A stretch of 64,000 nucleotides of DNA from Atopsyche davidsoni (taxonomy: Eukaryota; Arthropoda; Insecta; Trichoptera; Hydrobiosidae), in assembly GCA_022113835.1 (NCBI GenBank), contig JAILWY010000016.1, positions 12,617,501-12,681,500 on the forward strand, in the 5' to 3' direction. Shown here one piece after another: positions 45,365-56,802 of this stretch; positions within the stretch are counted from its first letter, which is position 1, and every line of letters starts with the position of its first letter. Below the pieces are notes generated by a model that was not told where the DNA came from, ran no database searches, and saw nothing but the letters and a program-made list of their open reading frames with translations. Both the position numbers and the translations under genes were made by a program.

Positions 45365-45470
45365 GCGGGAGGCCGTGCAGGGGTGCGGGGTGCGGGGTGC
45401 GGGGTGCAGGGGGGTGGGGGTCCAGGGGGTCCAGGGGGGCCAGGGGGGCCAGGGGGCGCACCCCCTCCCT
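45365..45470. repeat. G-rich minisatellite, quadruplex-prone
   Basis: (GGGGTGC)n followed by (CAGGGGGGTC/CAGGGGGGC)n inside a GC island (45260-45540). Runs of 4-6 G are regularly spaced on the plus strand. The long minus-strand frames of 150-170 codons here are proline-rich repeat translations. Confidence 0.9.
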
Positions 45471-45699
45471 CCCTCGCGCGCACCTGCTCTCCCCCGAGCC
45501 GCGCTGCGGGGCCAACTTCTCCGAGACGTGCAGCTTCGATAAATTTACAGCGCTGCATTTGTTACCATTGATTTTTTTTTCTTCAATATAATAGAACGAA
45601 TAATTTTTCAATTTGCGTTTTATCAAATTTTTATCATAATTTCTTCGTTTGAAGATATTTTTATAAATTAGTGCAACTGACAAAAATCTCTTATTAAAA

Positions 45700-48119
45700 A
45701 TTATAAGAAAGTGTGCAAATAGCGCGACACCTCACTTCACTTGAAGATGCCAACCTAACACATTATTATATCAACAACTACTAGAAATGTGATTGATAAT
45801 TTCTAATGCAATTTCGATAAAAAAATTAAATTGGTACTTGTGTCAGCTGACATAAACTGAAAATTTCTAAGAAGAATCAAAATTTGTTTTTTTGTAAAAG
45901 TTCTAAATTTTTCTCGCGTTGAGCAATAAAATCCTATAATTCGTACATATTGAAACTCGCTAAAACATATTTTATAGTTTTATTAAATTAGATTATGAAT
46001 AAATATATTATCCTATCGTCTTGAAATTCGGCACATAGCTGCGGAAAAAAATACTAAACTTACATGCAAAAAATCAGCGTTGTATCTTTTTAGATATTCT
46101 ATAGAAAACCAAAAAATGAAACATACACACACACAATGGATATTATTATAGTAGATATGTATACTTCCATGTTAACGGTATACACATTTGAAACAGGTGG
46201 AACCCACACCTGTATATTGCGACCTGCATGCTACTTAAAACGTATCTTCCACAGTAGATCCGCTGATGACGTACAATTGGCATATATTTCTGACGCACAG
46301 GTGCTGGGTCGAAACCAATAATAAGGCATGCGCGAAGGCAATGAAATAAACTGCACGCCTAGGTCTGCAATGCTCGCGTGGTGTGCGTGCGTCTGTGAGT
46401 GGTGCCGAACAACATTCAAAGCTGCGACCGTTTTTTGTGACATTTTTTTCCCTTCAAGTGTGGCAAGGGGACCCCTGCACCGAATTATTTACCTTTTTTT
46501 CACGCGGGCAGCACTTTAAGCCCAGCGTGATTGTTTTTAAGTGCATTCGTGGCCACATGCTTGATATTTAAAATAACTCCATATATTTTAAAAACAACAC
46601 ACAGATGTGATCATTAATATGTTACATTTTTCTGTCTTTGAATATTTTGTGTCCGTTGAGTGGGGAAGCTGCTTTATATTTTAATGATAAAAATTAAAAA
46701 CTTCAGTAGAATTCGGTATAAATAAATAGTCACCTTTATTGTATTAAAATTCAATAAATATTTTAAGAAATAATTTACGATCATCGATAAATTAGTAACA
46801 TGAATAATAATATATTAAGTTGATTTACAACAAACGTAGTCACAAAAAAGTTTAATAAATGTGGGTATTCAAATCAAGTGTATGCAACATGTTATTCTTT
46901 TGTGTCATTTTGCTTGTCTCGGAATACCGTTTTTTTTTTTTAATTTTTTTAATAATTTATAAATATTTATACTTATAAGGATAATATTCTAAAAAAAATC
47001 ATGTCTTCAAAGTTTTTCGTGCTCCACTGATAAATTTAATATCTCACGTTCGAGCCATATGTCCCGCCCACTGCCATCGAAACTCAAAGTGCAGCGTAAC
47101 CATTGTTATATTAGTCATCGGCTCGCTAATTTATTTTGCAAACCTAATATGCGAGGCCTTCATCCCACGCCGGTGCAACCTATCACGCCTGCCCATCTAC
47201 CCGCAGACGGTACTTGCGTAATTTATGTCAATTAATGCATTCGCATAATAATAGTGCAGTTAATCAGACGGGCGAGCCCTGAAAAATGTACATGCTATGC
47301 ATTCAATTTGGCGACATCAAAATGATATTAAATTATTCAATAATTATACGGGATCGGATGTATACTTGTAGTGTGGAAGAGTGATCGAGATTCCGGGCGG
47401 TGTAGATTATAGTGAGAATAGTGGAACAATGAATTTCTTATGTGAAATATCTCATATCTGGGGTCATACAATATTCGTGAATATTTTTTATACTCGTAGG
47501 TCCGGCGGTTGAGTAATTGCGCCTAGAGCGAAAAATAACTCGCGCATCCAACCGGCGTAATGATAATAATTAAAAAAATAAGTTACGTGGTATTCATTTG
47601 ATGCTGTACAAAGGTACGTTTAATTTAGGTGTAGTATAATGTCTATAACACGTATCATTAAGCTCTGATAATGTTATCTGCGTAGCAAAAACTAAACAAA
47701 TATACTTACAAGAGTACTTGCACTTTTTATTGAACGAGTGCGTAAACACGACAGAAGCGTATATTTTACTACACATATAGATACAGCACATTACTTTAGT
47801 ACCTGATGAGTACCCATATATAATTACGAGCTACCCAAAAAAATATATATACGACTAATCGAACGAAAAACGTGACAATTAGATTCCGAGTCAAAGTAGC
47901 TTCAATACCCGCAACGACGAATAAATGGTACAGTACGTGAATCTATGTGTTATTCTATAAGTGTGACGATATAAATAATCGTCTGATAGTGCTTGTATTT
48001 TGCCTCGAGGTAGACACGTCACTGACTTACTCCAGACGGAATACTCCAAGTAACTCGTAGTCGGTCAGGGATTTATTGAACGCTAAAAAGAGCGTTTTAT
48101 TGAGTCTTCTATATATGTC
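45700..48119. other. gene-free stretch, one block with TAAT-rich words
   Basis: Mostly AT-rich. At about 47090-47300 a mixed-composition block contains CTAATTTATT, GTAATTTATG, CAATTAATGCATTCGCATAA and AGTTAATCAG, words resembling homeodomain/POU sites. It could be a conserved non-coding element, which only a cross-species alignment can show. No coding feature. Confidence 0.35.
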
Positions 48120-48226
48120 ACGATAATACTTGCGACTGACTTGGCAAAACCATAAATAAAACACAAAATTAGGGGACGCTATTGGCTGATTGCAAATCGA
48201 CCGCATGTTGTGTCGCTGCGGGTGTA
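48120..48226. mobile_element. palindromic MITE family, fragment
   Basis: Right half with GGGGACGCTATTGGCTGATT and GTTGTGTCGCTGCGGGTGTAG, as at the right ends of the copies at 13307 and 38401. The left end is degraded (GCGACTGACTTGGCAAAACC). Confidence 0.55.
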
Positions 48227-48629
48227 GATTCCTTCAATTATGATCGCTTTACTTTCTTTCAAATCACCCAAGAAAATACTAACTTATCTCTTAAATCGAT
48301 CGAGCCATGAAGTCTCCAGCAATTGACCTTCAAAATGACCCGAACCGAAGATAGCGGTGTTCCGTCGTAATGGCAATAAAGATAATGCTGATAGGATCTC
48401 GTACGTGGAAACCTGGCGCCTTGGATTATTTTTGAAATCTGGAAATTGGTAATTCTGGCTAATCATAGGATACTCGATAGCCCGAACTGGAGGCACCAGG
48501 ATACCTGGAAATCGTCACTGGGGATGAGCCCGCGTCCTTGTGCCGGCCGAGGCGGGTTAGAATGATCCCCGAGGTAGCAATTAATGAAGATAAATCTTGT
48601 GGTAATAGGGGGTTCATCGACTGCTATAT

Positions 48630-48903
48630 GGCCTAGGCTTGCGGTTTTCAAAGTGTGGTACGCAACAAAAAAAAGCCTGAGTCTAATTGATTACAATATT
48701 GGTTGAATCGCAAAGCCTGTGATTTATAACAAAATTTAAACTTATGGATGTATTGTACTGAGACCTTCTTCAAATATGTTTTATTAAATCCCAGAAAAAC
48801 AGAAAACACCAAGAAACCACAAAATTACTTATAGTATCTTTTCTATTCAATTTAGACTGATAAACTCGTGAGCCATATGACATACGTTTGGGATTCACCT
48901 ATC
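48630..48903. mobile_element. possible hAT-type MITE remnant
   Basis: Left end GGTTTTCAAAGTGTGGTACGC resembles hAT ends (GGTTCTCAAA…TGGTACGC) and the right end reads CGTTTGGGATTCACCTAT. The ends are inverted-complementary over TTTCAAA/TTTGGGA only partly, and no 8-bp duplication is clear. Confidence 0.4.
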
Positions 48904-48905
48904 AG

Positions 48906-48975
48906 TATGGGGATCGAACCGGAGACATCTCGATCAAGAGATCATGTTCTAACCACTGAGCCAACAAATCTTACT
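48906..48975 (-). ncRNA. tRNA-like sequence (SINE head or pseudo-tRNA)
   Basis: On the minus strand the A-box TGGCTCAGTGG and the B-box GGTTCGATCCC are both canonical and correctly spaced. A central stem ATCTC/GAGAT has only a 6-base loop (TTGATC), and acceptor pairing fails. It has the look of a tRNA-derived SINE head of a different family from the 3-6 kb array. Confidence 0.5.
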
Positions 48976-49005
48976 GATGTTTTAGCTATCGTGTAATGTT
49001 TTTTT

Positions 49006-50940
49006 ATGGTGGCGACGAGGCTGAACATGTTGGGAGCCGCTGGGCGGGCCCCCGCACGTGGGAGGGTAAACAATTTTCCGCCATTGGTAAATTTTATGCG
49101 TCCGTTTGGACGTAACTTGTACAATTACTCGGGTAATAGACTCAATTGTAAATCAAGGCGTGACGGCGTGAAGGCGCCTTCAGTGCACCAGCTGTTTAGC
49201 AAGACAAGACGACGACAGTGGGTGACTGAGCTTTATGCGATGAGAGAATTCTCAAACTCATTTATGATCATAGTAACGCCAGTCACTTTATCAAGACAGC
49301 CTGGTGTAATTTGTTACAGTCGTTATTTAAACAACAACTATGAATAATCGAATGACTAGTGGATTACGATTTTTATGTCTTCTGAAAAAGTCATTAAAAG
49401 GTAAAAGGCGAATATTGTAATCTCCTAACCATTTAGTTATTCATACTTATTGCAAATTACATTCATTGTGAGAAGTCACGTTATTTTTTCATTATATTTT
49501 CAACTGACTTTCCAAATCAATCTTTCGAAACCATAAAAATGGATAATTAATGATTTTCAATGTTGTATCCATCAAACATATCAAGGAATTTCAATTTGAT
49601 TTTCGGATTCTTATGAACAGTATAAGCAAAAATAGTTCTTGGGTGTTGTGTCGCAATAGCTTTAACGTTTTTATTCCCGCTCTATCTACTCCGCTCATCG
49701 TCGTCGATTTTAGGATGTATAAGTAAATCCGAAATTAGATAGTCTTCACAAATTATCTTTAATAATAAAAACAAATTGAGCATTTTGCTGATTAGATAGT
49801 CTACCAGGCGTCATCGACCGGATGATGCCACAGGATATATATTTTTCTATGACTCTTAGGTCGAATATATTGTAAACAGCAGGAACCAGTTGAGTGCGGT
49901 ATATTTAAGCAGCTAAACAATGCAGCCCCTTATATATTATTGAATGAAACTAAAAATATATTTTATATTCTATTGCTTTTGTCTGTTTTTGCTATATAAA
50001 TATGATTTTTCATTATAGCTCAAATTTTAATTTTCCGAAATTCCATCAGTGTACAATCTTTTTCGATTATTTTCACGATATAGATATTCGATTTAGCCAG
50101 TTGCTAGTTGGAGATACATTGCATGCAAATGTATGTGAATATCTATTTTAAATCCTCTTAAGAATATTCGCTTCCTCGGCGAACAATACAAACTTTTACA
50201 AAAGTTTTTGAGCAAACAACAGTTATACCTACACCTTTGTGTTGCTCAGCTCCTACAATATAACTCCGACGTTTCAAAATTCACAACGCAACGTTCAAAC
50301 ATGCGTACCGATATATAGCAATATGTATTCCACACTCAATACTTTCACGCAGGACCGCCAACAAAAGCCAAGGACCGGTAAAAAGTATTGCCATAATTTA
50401 TGCAATAAATCCACAAAGGTTGGGAAAGTTTGGTGTTTCTATGGGAAGGCACCTTCGCTCGTTCGCAAGTGCGTCCCAGAAATCTGTTCCCCTGACAACT
50501 CGAATAATAAAAACTAATTTTAAAATACATCATTCAAATTGTAATAAGCGTTGATATCTCACAAAATAATTTTTAAGTTACATTGAAAAATTTGAATACA
50601 TTTAATAAAATATTTCGATGTAAAAATTTTAAAAACTTGAAACGGTCAGTTGAAAACATTATGCAGATTAATATTACGATCACGGACGGTTATGTTTGAA
50701 AATACCCTTGACATGTGAAAGTAAATTTATGGCACTCTCTACATGTGCTAGCATATTTTTTTATAATTATTAAATTTTGTGGGATTATTTTGGAGAAAAG
50801 TGACTTAATAGGCAAATTATAGGCGCCACTGCAAGGTCATATTGGGTAACAAAAAACAATCAATATTTATTTTTTAAAATATTAATATTTACATTTATAT
50901 CTTAAAACAGACATTCATAAATAAAAATAATATTTTATTC
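49006..50940. other. gene-free stretch with dispersed repeat word
   Basis: The frame at 49006-49347 ends QPGVICYSRYLNNNYE, which echoes TGLICNTPYLNSMYES at 61480-61540. Both are followed by GTAATCTCCTA(A/G)CCATT, so they are two copies of an old interspersed element rather than a gene. The rest is AT-rich without features. Confidence 0.4.
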
Positions 50941-50942
50941 TT

Positions 50943-50943
<1 letters not shown>

Positions 50944-50999
<56 letters not shown>
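50944..50999. repeat. (AT)n microsatellite
   Basis: About 55 bases of alternating TA. Confidence 0.95.
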
Positions 51000-51004
<5 letters not shown>

Positions 51005-51399
51005 CATTATTGAAATGTCATTTAATTAACGACTCAATAATCTAACGGTTTGAATGTGTAGGTAGGCACTATATTATTAAGTGGCACGTCACCGATTAAA
51101 CGAGTGTGACAGGTAAAACAGAGGACCGGCCCCTAAAAATAGTAATAATATGTAAATGAGTGATTCTGAATGTAAACAAGAATAATAGCGAGAGAGTGCG
51201 GCTTTGAAATGATAATGGAGTGTCGGCGACGTGTAACTAATTTGCTGGTTAATTATATAAAGAACATTGTAATTAAAAATATTCCACTGTGTGCATCTAG
51301 ATAAAAAAAATGTATCAAACAATTAAATATTTAATAAATTTCTATTTTTAACACATACGGTTTTATTGTGTTTTTACGCGATCGCGATTCGAACCTTAA

Positions 51400-52427
51400 C
51401 CCTTTCCACTCCTATGTCGAGCTGGACTCGACATCGCGTTTCTTCACGCCAACTCCTATGTCGAGCTGGACTCGACATTTTACAGTGTTTGGCAAAAGTA
51501 TATTTATTATTATTGTTATTACTTTTATTTTATCACATCTTTTTTGTATGTATTGTGAAAGCCATATATTAGTAATTTCGTGATATTTTGGTAAGTTATT
51601 CAAAAGTATTATTAGCTAAATATTAACGAGAATGTAGCACTTTTTACGATTTGTCACTCGACGGAGGCGGGCGGTTGCCGCCATAAAGAGTCAGGTAGCA
51701 AGACCCTGCAAACAATAACAGGTATCGAGTATGTTTGTTATCTATGAACAGTTAGTTAATCAGATAATATAAATATGGGCGAGGTGGTTGTTGCAGACCA
51801 ATACGCAACATCCTATTGTTTTATGCGAAAAACATTAAAAGGGTGGAGAAAACTGTTTTTCTAGGGCGTAGAAACCTCCATAGAAAATGCATATATATTG
51901 TATAAAGAATGCAATAATAATGCAAATCCAATAAGCTATAAAGCATTTAGAGAAAAGTTGTTACTGGAGCTCATAGGAGACTTTCGTGCTCCGATATCAA
52001 AATCAGGGCGATTATCCACAGGTGACACTGTTCAGCGCTTAGATGGAAAAAGTCATTTTATATTTTCTAATTCTCAGAAAAAACATAAAAATTGCATGGT
52101 GTGTTCCAATAGGAAGAAGAGAAAGCACATTCTGTAGCGAGACCTGTGAAAGGAAGCCGGGCCTCCATCCAGGAGAATCTTACCACACCAAAATAAATTT
52201 TAAACTTTAAATTGTACGCAAAATAAATTATTGATAGACTCTTATCTCTTTTTTTTTTACTACCTTACAACTAAACAATCATAACAATATCATAAAAATA
52301 TGTTATTAATTTGTTTTATGATTATAAGCTATTGTGTAACAATAACATCTAATTTATTAACAAAAATCTCATAATTACCTCGGAGTTGGTAAACGGAAAA
52401 ATTAAAAAAATCAAAGAGTGCAAAGGG
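51400..52427 (+). mobile_element. internally deleted piggyBac element with TTAA target duplication
   Basis: Ends CCCTTTCCACTC … GAGTGCAAAGGG form a 12-base inverted repeat with one mismatch. They are bounded by TTAA at 51396-51399 and 52428-52431. Just inside the left end the 25-base segment TCCTATGTCGAGCTGGACTC+GACAT occurs twice, at 51410 and 51453; each copy is a hairpin ATGTCGAG/CTCGACAT. About 1.03 kb, keeping only the C-terminal third of the transposase. Its ends differ from those of the 23.8/25.6-kb relics, so it is another piggyBac family. Confidence 0.9.
51769..52200 (+). pseudogene. piggyBac transposase, C-terminal part (pseudogene)
   Basis: In frame from about 51772: NMGEVVVADQY, corresponding to the conserved N-x-x-MGGVD-x-x-DQ region with one of the catalytic-core Asp. 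Next is FMRKTLKGWRKLFF, a stop TAG (where family members have W), and ENAYILYKECN, then a basic linker. It ends in a cysteine-rich domain: CMVCSNRKKRKH, and beyond two stops ETCERKPGLHPGECYH in another frame. The order (catalytic end, helical YILYK segment, C-terminal zinc-ribbon-like Cys domain) matches piggyBac transposases. The N-terminal and most of the catalytic domain are deleted. Non-functional. Confidence 0.88.
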
Positions 52428-52799
52428 TTAACCTCCCCAAAGCCAGAACACTGGGACGCGATATATTTGTCAATGCATTGTATAAGATCAAAACTATGGA
52501 CGATATAACTTTGTTGTAAACAAGGAGTGTCACAAATTAAACCAGGCTATCGCGGATGATACCGGAAACGTGCAGTGCGTGCAGGGCGCTCGGGTCGTGT
52601 TTGTAAAACATCGCGTCTCGTAAACACAAGAGAAGCACGGAAGTTAGCATTATTCTTTAAAGCGTTACGTGCGCTGCGGTAAACAAGGAAAACGGCGAAA
52701 TTGTAATATCCCGGCGCCGTTTGTTGTCACGCCGTGACACGTCCTGTGGATTCACGGCATCAGCCAATCATGGTCTAGAGGCGGGTGTGATATTTAAGC

Positions 52800-52850
52800 T
52801 GCCTACACCCGTCGGGACACGACCGACAACCGAACAGTAACAAACCGATA
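52800..52850. mobile_element. palindromic MITE family, left-end fragment
   Basis: GCCTACACCCGTCGGGACAC then GACCGACAACCGAACAG is a family left end. No right end follows before the 53-kb copy, so it is a solo end. Confidence 0.55.
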
Positions 52851-52873
52851 GTATAATATGTAATAAGATGAGC

Positions 52874-52980
52874 TCTTACGTATGTGGAGACGCCTTCATT
52901 CTGCAGAGGATATTGACTAACGAGGTAATGAAGTGAAGATGTTTGACTTACCTGGAAAGAGAATAAAAAAAAACTATTAT
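52874..52980 (-). other. candidate recursive splice site / RS-exon 1 (72 nt, in frame)
   Basis: On the minus strand a T-run and ATTCTCTTTCCAG are directly followed by GTAAGT (52946-52951). Seventy-two bases later comes a second donor TAC|GTAAGA (52874-52879). The 72-nt exon is divisible by three and fully open for 24 codons in the frame that starts GTA-AGT (VSQTSSLHYLVSQY…); the other two frames are closed. Joining the CAG to an upstream exon would regenerate a strong 5' splice site. It is the most upstream of three such sites on this strand. I do not recognise the peptide. Confidence 0.6.
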
Positions 52981-53046
52981 TATACTATCATAAAAATAAC
53001 ATATTTTAGAATATGCAATGTCAAAAAATCATAGTATTAATATAAA

Positions 53047-53274
53047 GCCCTCTACACACGTCGCGATACAACTGACAACCGACCGACAAATTACAACAAC
53101 AAATCACATCTACTAATTTTTTTGCATTTGATTTCATGCGATTTCGACGACATCGTTAAAAATGAAACAAAAATAATGTTAATGGAGCTAATGGGATCGC
53201 TTTAATTCATGTGTTTTTTTATGGTTGAGCCTAAGTAGACACACAAGAAGACGGTTTACGGTTGTGTAGCCGGC
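53047..53274. mobile_element. palindromic MITE family, copy 4
   Basis: Left end GCCCTCTACACACGTCGCGA then TACAACTGACAACCGACCGAC. The right end is the complement of GCCGGCTACACAACCGTAAAC. The interior includes TTTTTTTATGGTTGAGCC, as in other members. The right arm has lost the CGACACAACTG part. Confidence 0.65.
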
Positions 53275-55966
53275 TTATAAAATAAGCTGATCTGTTTGTT
53301 TCTCAACGATATTGATGAATTTGCTCATTCATACCATGCGAAATATTTACACCTTATTTATAAAATAATTTGAAATATAACATTTATATTTAAATAACTT
53401 ACAAAAATATAATAAGTGTGTTTTTATATGCAATTCTTGTTACGTTGTTTTGAAAACGACGCCCGTTGCTTACATTCGGTGAGATTCAACACGCCACACT
53501 TGTAAAGTGTTCTGACTCAGAGTGCACAAGCAGGCAAGTGTATTGCTTGAATTTTCATGCGATACGTATGCCGTGTTATTTGTTGCATTCACGCACAATC
53601 GAAGAGAGTTACGCATAAGTTTAACCCAAAAGAGGTCATTCAAATAGTTGTGACATACCGCATAAATATAGAACCGTGTCAAAGTGATTTTTTCGATATT
53701 ATTTGTGTCAGTAAGTAATTGTAAGAATAGTATGTATGGTTGATGTAAGAAATGTAGATCGCGTATTCATTTTAGATTGTTTCGATTTAGGCAAAAGAAT
53801 TGCTTTGTATGACAATGTATTACACGCAGTAATGTTGGGTGTATATTGCTGTTAAAAAAAAATAAAAAATAACAAAACAGCAATATTTTTAATGTTCTTA
53901 TAGAAACGATTAAAAATTTTAGTTTTTAAATATAATTTATATTTTGAAGTTTTAAATACGTTAAATTTTTTATGTTTAACAATCAATAGTATAAAAAAAT
54001 TTATGCTCTTTGAGCGATGTCAAAAAATAATTTGGTTATAGTCAACTTTAAAATATTTATAAAGGTGCAAAAAATATTATTATTGTTAAAATATATTTTT
54101 TTAATCTATTCTGCATCATTATTTTTGACCATACTGTTATTGAATAAAATTAAAACTATATGTGTCCTAAAATCATTGTGTATTTTTTTTTTTGTTTTGT
54201 TATGTACGCCACTGCTGAATACAGTGTCTTGGGTTCTGGATAAGGAATATCGCTCATAAAAACGCAGGAGCGAATTCCTCCGAGAGCTCCGATGGCCTTT
54301 CAAGTGGACGAGCCTGGTGCTGGTCCTGGCGCTGATGCTGGAGTGGGTTCTTGGAACTCGAGCCGGCGCACATCTGGCGGGGCGGAGGCGATAGGGCCGA
54401 GCAAGCTGGAGACGTCACACGTGGAAGAACTTCAGTCCTGCAGCAGGGCTGCCCACATTCTTAATTATCAAGCTTTGATACGCGTTCTTGTTCGTTGCTT
54501 TTACGAAAATGAGCAAACACTGTAAATGTGTAATTTCAATACAACTCGAGGATACTGATGATTTTTAAAAAATATTCAATAAATCCGCATTGTTAACTCA
54601 TACATGTGTATTCTGTTTACAATATTTAAGTAATCGGTTCACCCGTGAAACGACGATTTAATCTTCGAAATCGGAGTCGCAATGGTGTAGAGATCTAATA
54701 CCGTAGATAACCATTTACCTTTAGTATTGCTGGCCTTATTAGTTACCAGCTTTACATACATAGCATGTCTTTACTAGTAAAAATTTTTAATAAAAAAAAT
54801 GCATTTAGATGTTTCCAACAGAGAAAGACGTCCCTACATGGAGGAACAAGTATAGATAAATATAGGCAGACTTAATATTGAGTTATATATAATATAAAAA
54901 TAATGAAAAAAATATTTATCTTCAACCAATACAGACATAAGAATTGTCATAAACATTCTCAGATGTTGTAATTAAATATTGTCCTAAACAGAACCAAACA
55001 AAAAAAATCAGTAATTATTAAATAATAGGAAATATGAATTTAGATTTATTTTTAACAAAATAAAATGATATAGTTATAATAGGCTTCATGTATTTACTCA
55101 TAAATTTATATTGTTTTATGTAAATCGCATGTCATACCCACTTTAAGATATCAAAGTACAGCAGAGAGAAAAATACTAGGGTCATCCACTGCATTTTCAT
55201 AGCGGTCTGTGTGCACTTCTGATCCAATATTTGCCGATGCAATCGGGAGATTAGATAGCGAACGACCTACATGGGGCAGGTGAGGCGTGCACCTTTGTAA
55301 TCTCACCTGAGTAAGTATAGGTTGAAGTAAAATGAACGCTCCGGCAGGCTAAACGGTATCGCCTTACTTCCCTCCGGGGGTGTACTTCCTCCGGGGGTTG
55401 AATTACTGGATTTTAATTTTCAGAATTTTGTTTCAGCTGCCGGATCGATTCCGGCAATTTTTTATTTTATCGAATAAGCAAATATGGAATATGTATGGAA
55501 ACGGTTTTTGTTTGTTTATTTAACCTAGATTTATTATTTTGCAATAGGCTTGGGTATATTCTGTGCATGTTACTAATAAATATATTCCGATTTTATGTGC
55601 TTGACTGCCAAAATATAACAATCGAATTGTTAAAATAATATTGTTACGAAATAATGAAATATTTGTCAAGCGTTAAATATTTACTACATAATGCAGGGGG
55701 GATTAAACATACATATTTTTTTTATGCAAACAATCGTATTGAAACAACGTTGCTACATTATCACAAAGCCGTCAAAAAGCCTAACCAAAATCACAAGATC
55801 TATTGGCAACACAATATGGCACGGAGCGGTGTATGATAAGCATCACTGAAGAGATTGAAAACGTTTCGTCTGCGTGGGTGTGTTTTATTACACGCCAGTG
55901 GGCAAAGATATTCACCGAGCTGAAGTGGAAGCGTTTGGGTCCTTTCACAAGCTAAATGCCCTAAAC
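53275..55966. other. gene-free stretch
   Basis: AT-rich, with a GC patch at 54280-54420. The latter's frame (MAFQVDEPGAGPGADAGVG…) contains glycine/alanine repeats and no domain. No other feature is seen. Confidence 0.45.
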
Positions 55967-56428
55967 CATAGGTTCCCAAAGTGGTCAATATCGACCCTCA
56001 GGGGTCGATTCTGCCCTGCAAGGGGTCGATGACAGCGAAAAATAAAATTGGGGGTCCATGAACTATAAATGGGGGTCTACAAGAGTGGATCCCATTGGCC
56101 ATGTTGGCCACGATATTTTAGACGATATGCACGTTGAGTTAATGTTAATGAGTTTCAATGTACAGTGTCACTATTTCGGCGCTTTGTTTCAGTGTGTAGC
56201 ATGGTTAAAGTTGTACTGAATTAATGTTTCAAAACATGTTTACTTAAGTCAATCGGTTTATAAATGTCAAAGATATTCAATGTTTACATACCGACATAAA
56301 ATATGGCGCACCCTGTAATATCAGATGTCAAAAATATGTTTGAAAGTTGAAGCAAGGCAAGAGAAGTCTACGAAAAACAGGAAAACTCGACAAGGGGTTG
56401 ACGGGACAAAATAGTTTGGGAGCCTATG
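55967..56428. mobile_element. hAT-type MITE with exact 8-bp target duplication, copy 2
   Basis: Ends CATAGGTTCCCAAAGTGG … TAGTTTGGGAGCCTATG form a clean inverted repeat. They are flanked by CCCTAAAC at 55959-55966 and 56429-56436. Shares with the 43.9-kb copy GGGGTCGATGACAGCGAAAA, GGGGGTCCATGAACT and GAAAACTCGACAAGGGGT. 462 bp. Confidence 0.92.
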
Positions 56429-56436
56429 CCCTAAAC

Positions 56437-56655
56437 TAATATATATATATAAAAAGAATGTCCCAAAATTAACGCAAGATTTGAATTTGTCGCCATTTTA
56501 GTAATAAAGTTTTGAAAGGCTGCCAAGCTTTCATTATTTTTGAAATATTGTTCAATAATGAAGACACGTTGTTCTATCGTGTAACGCTCCATTTTTACTA
56601 ACCCTAAATTGTCAGCTGGTGTTCCCAAATAAATATATATATATATATATAGAAA
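56437..56655 (-). mobile_element. mariner-like internally deleted element fragment
   Basis: Lies directly after the hAT target duplication. Contains AGAATGTCCCAAAATTAACG at one side and GGTGTTCCCAAATAAATATA at the other, with an N-terminal transposase-like frame on the minus strand between. The ends are embedded in (TA) runs, so the exact borders and TA duplication cannot be set. Confidence 0.5.
56462..56592 (-). pseudogene. helix-turn-helix N-terminus of a transposon protein (fragment)
   Basis: Reads MERYTIEQRVFIIEQYFKNN then ESLAAFQNF, the pattern of the insect DUF4817-type helix-turn-helix domain found at the start of mariner-related transposon proteins (M-x-x-Y/F-T-x-E-x-R-x-x-I…Y…N.S). 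After about 28 residues the similarity ends at an apparent deletion junction and the frame runs through the element end. The rest of the protein is missing. Confidence 0.6.
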
Positions 56656-56802
56656 ATTTACTTTACATCCAGAATAAAACTGTACGCAATATTCTCTGAT
56701 AATATATGGTACCTGAGCGTTGTAAACAAACATTTTGATTGCATCGCTTTTTCTAGCGCCCCGACATTCCCGGCGGAGGCGCTGGCCCGCGGCAGGTAGC
56801 CC

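Noticed and set aside
45103..45683. Two long minus-strand open frames (about 150 and 170 codons)
   Set aside because: They overlap each other in different frames across a G-rich minisatellite and give proline-rich repeat peptides. No domain.
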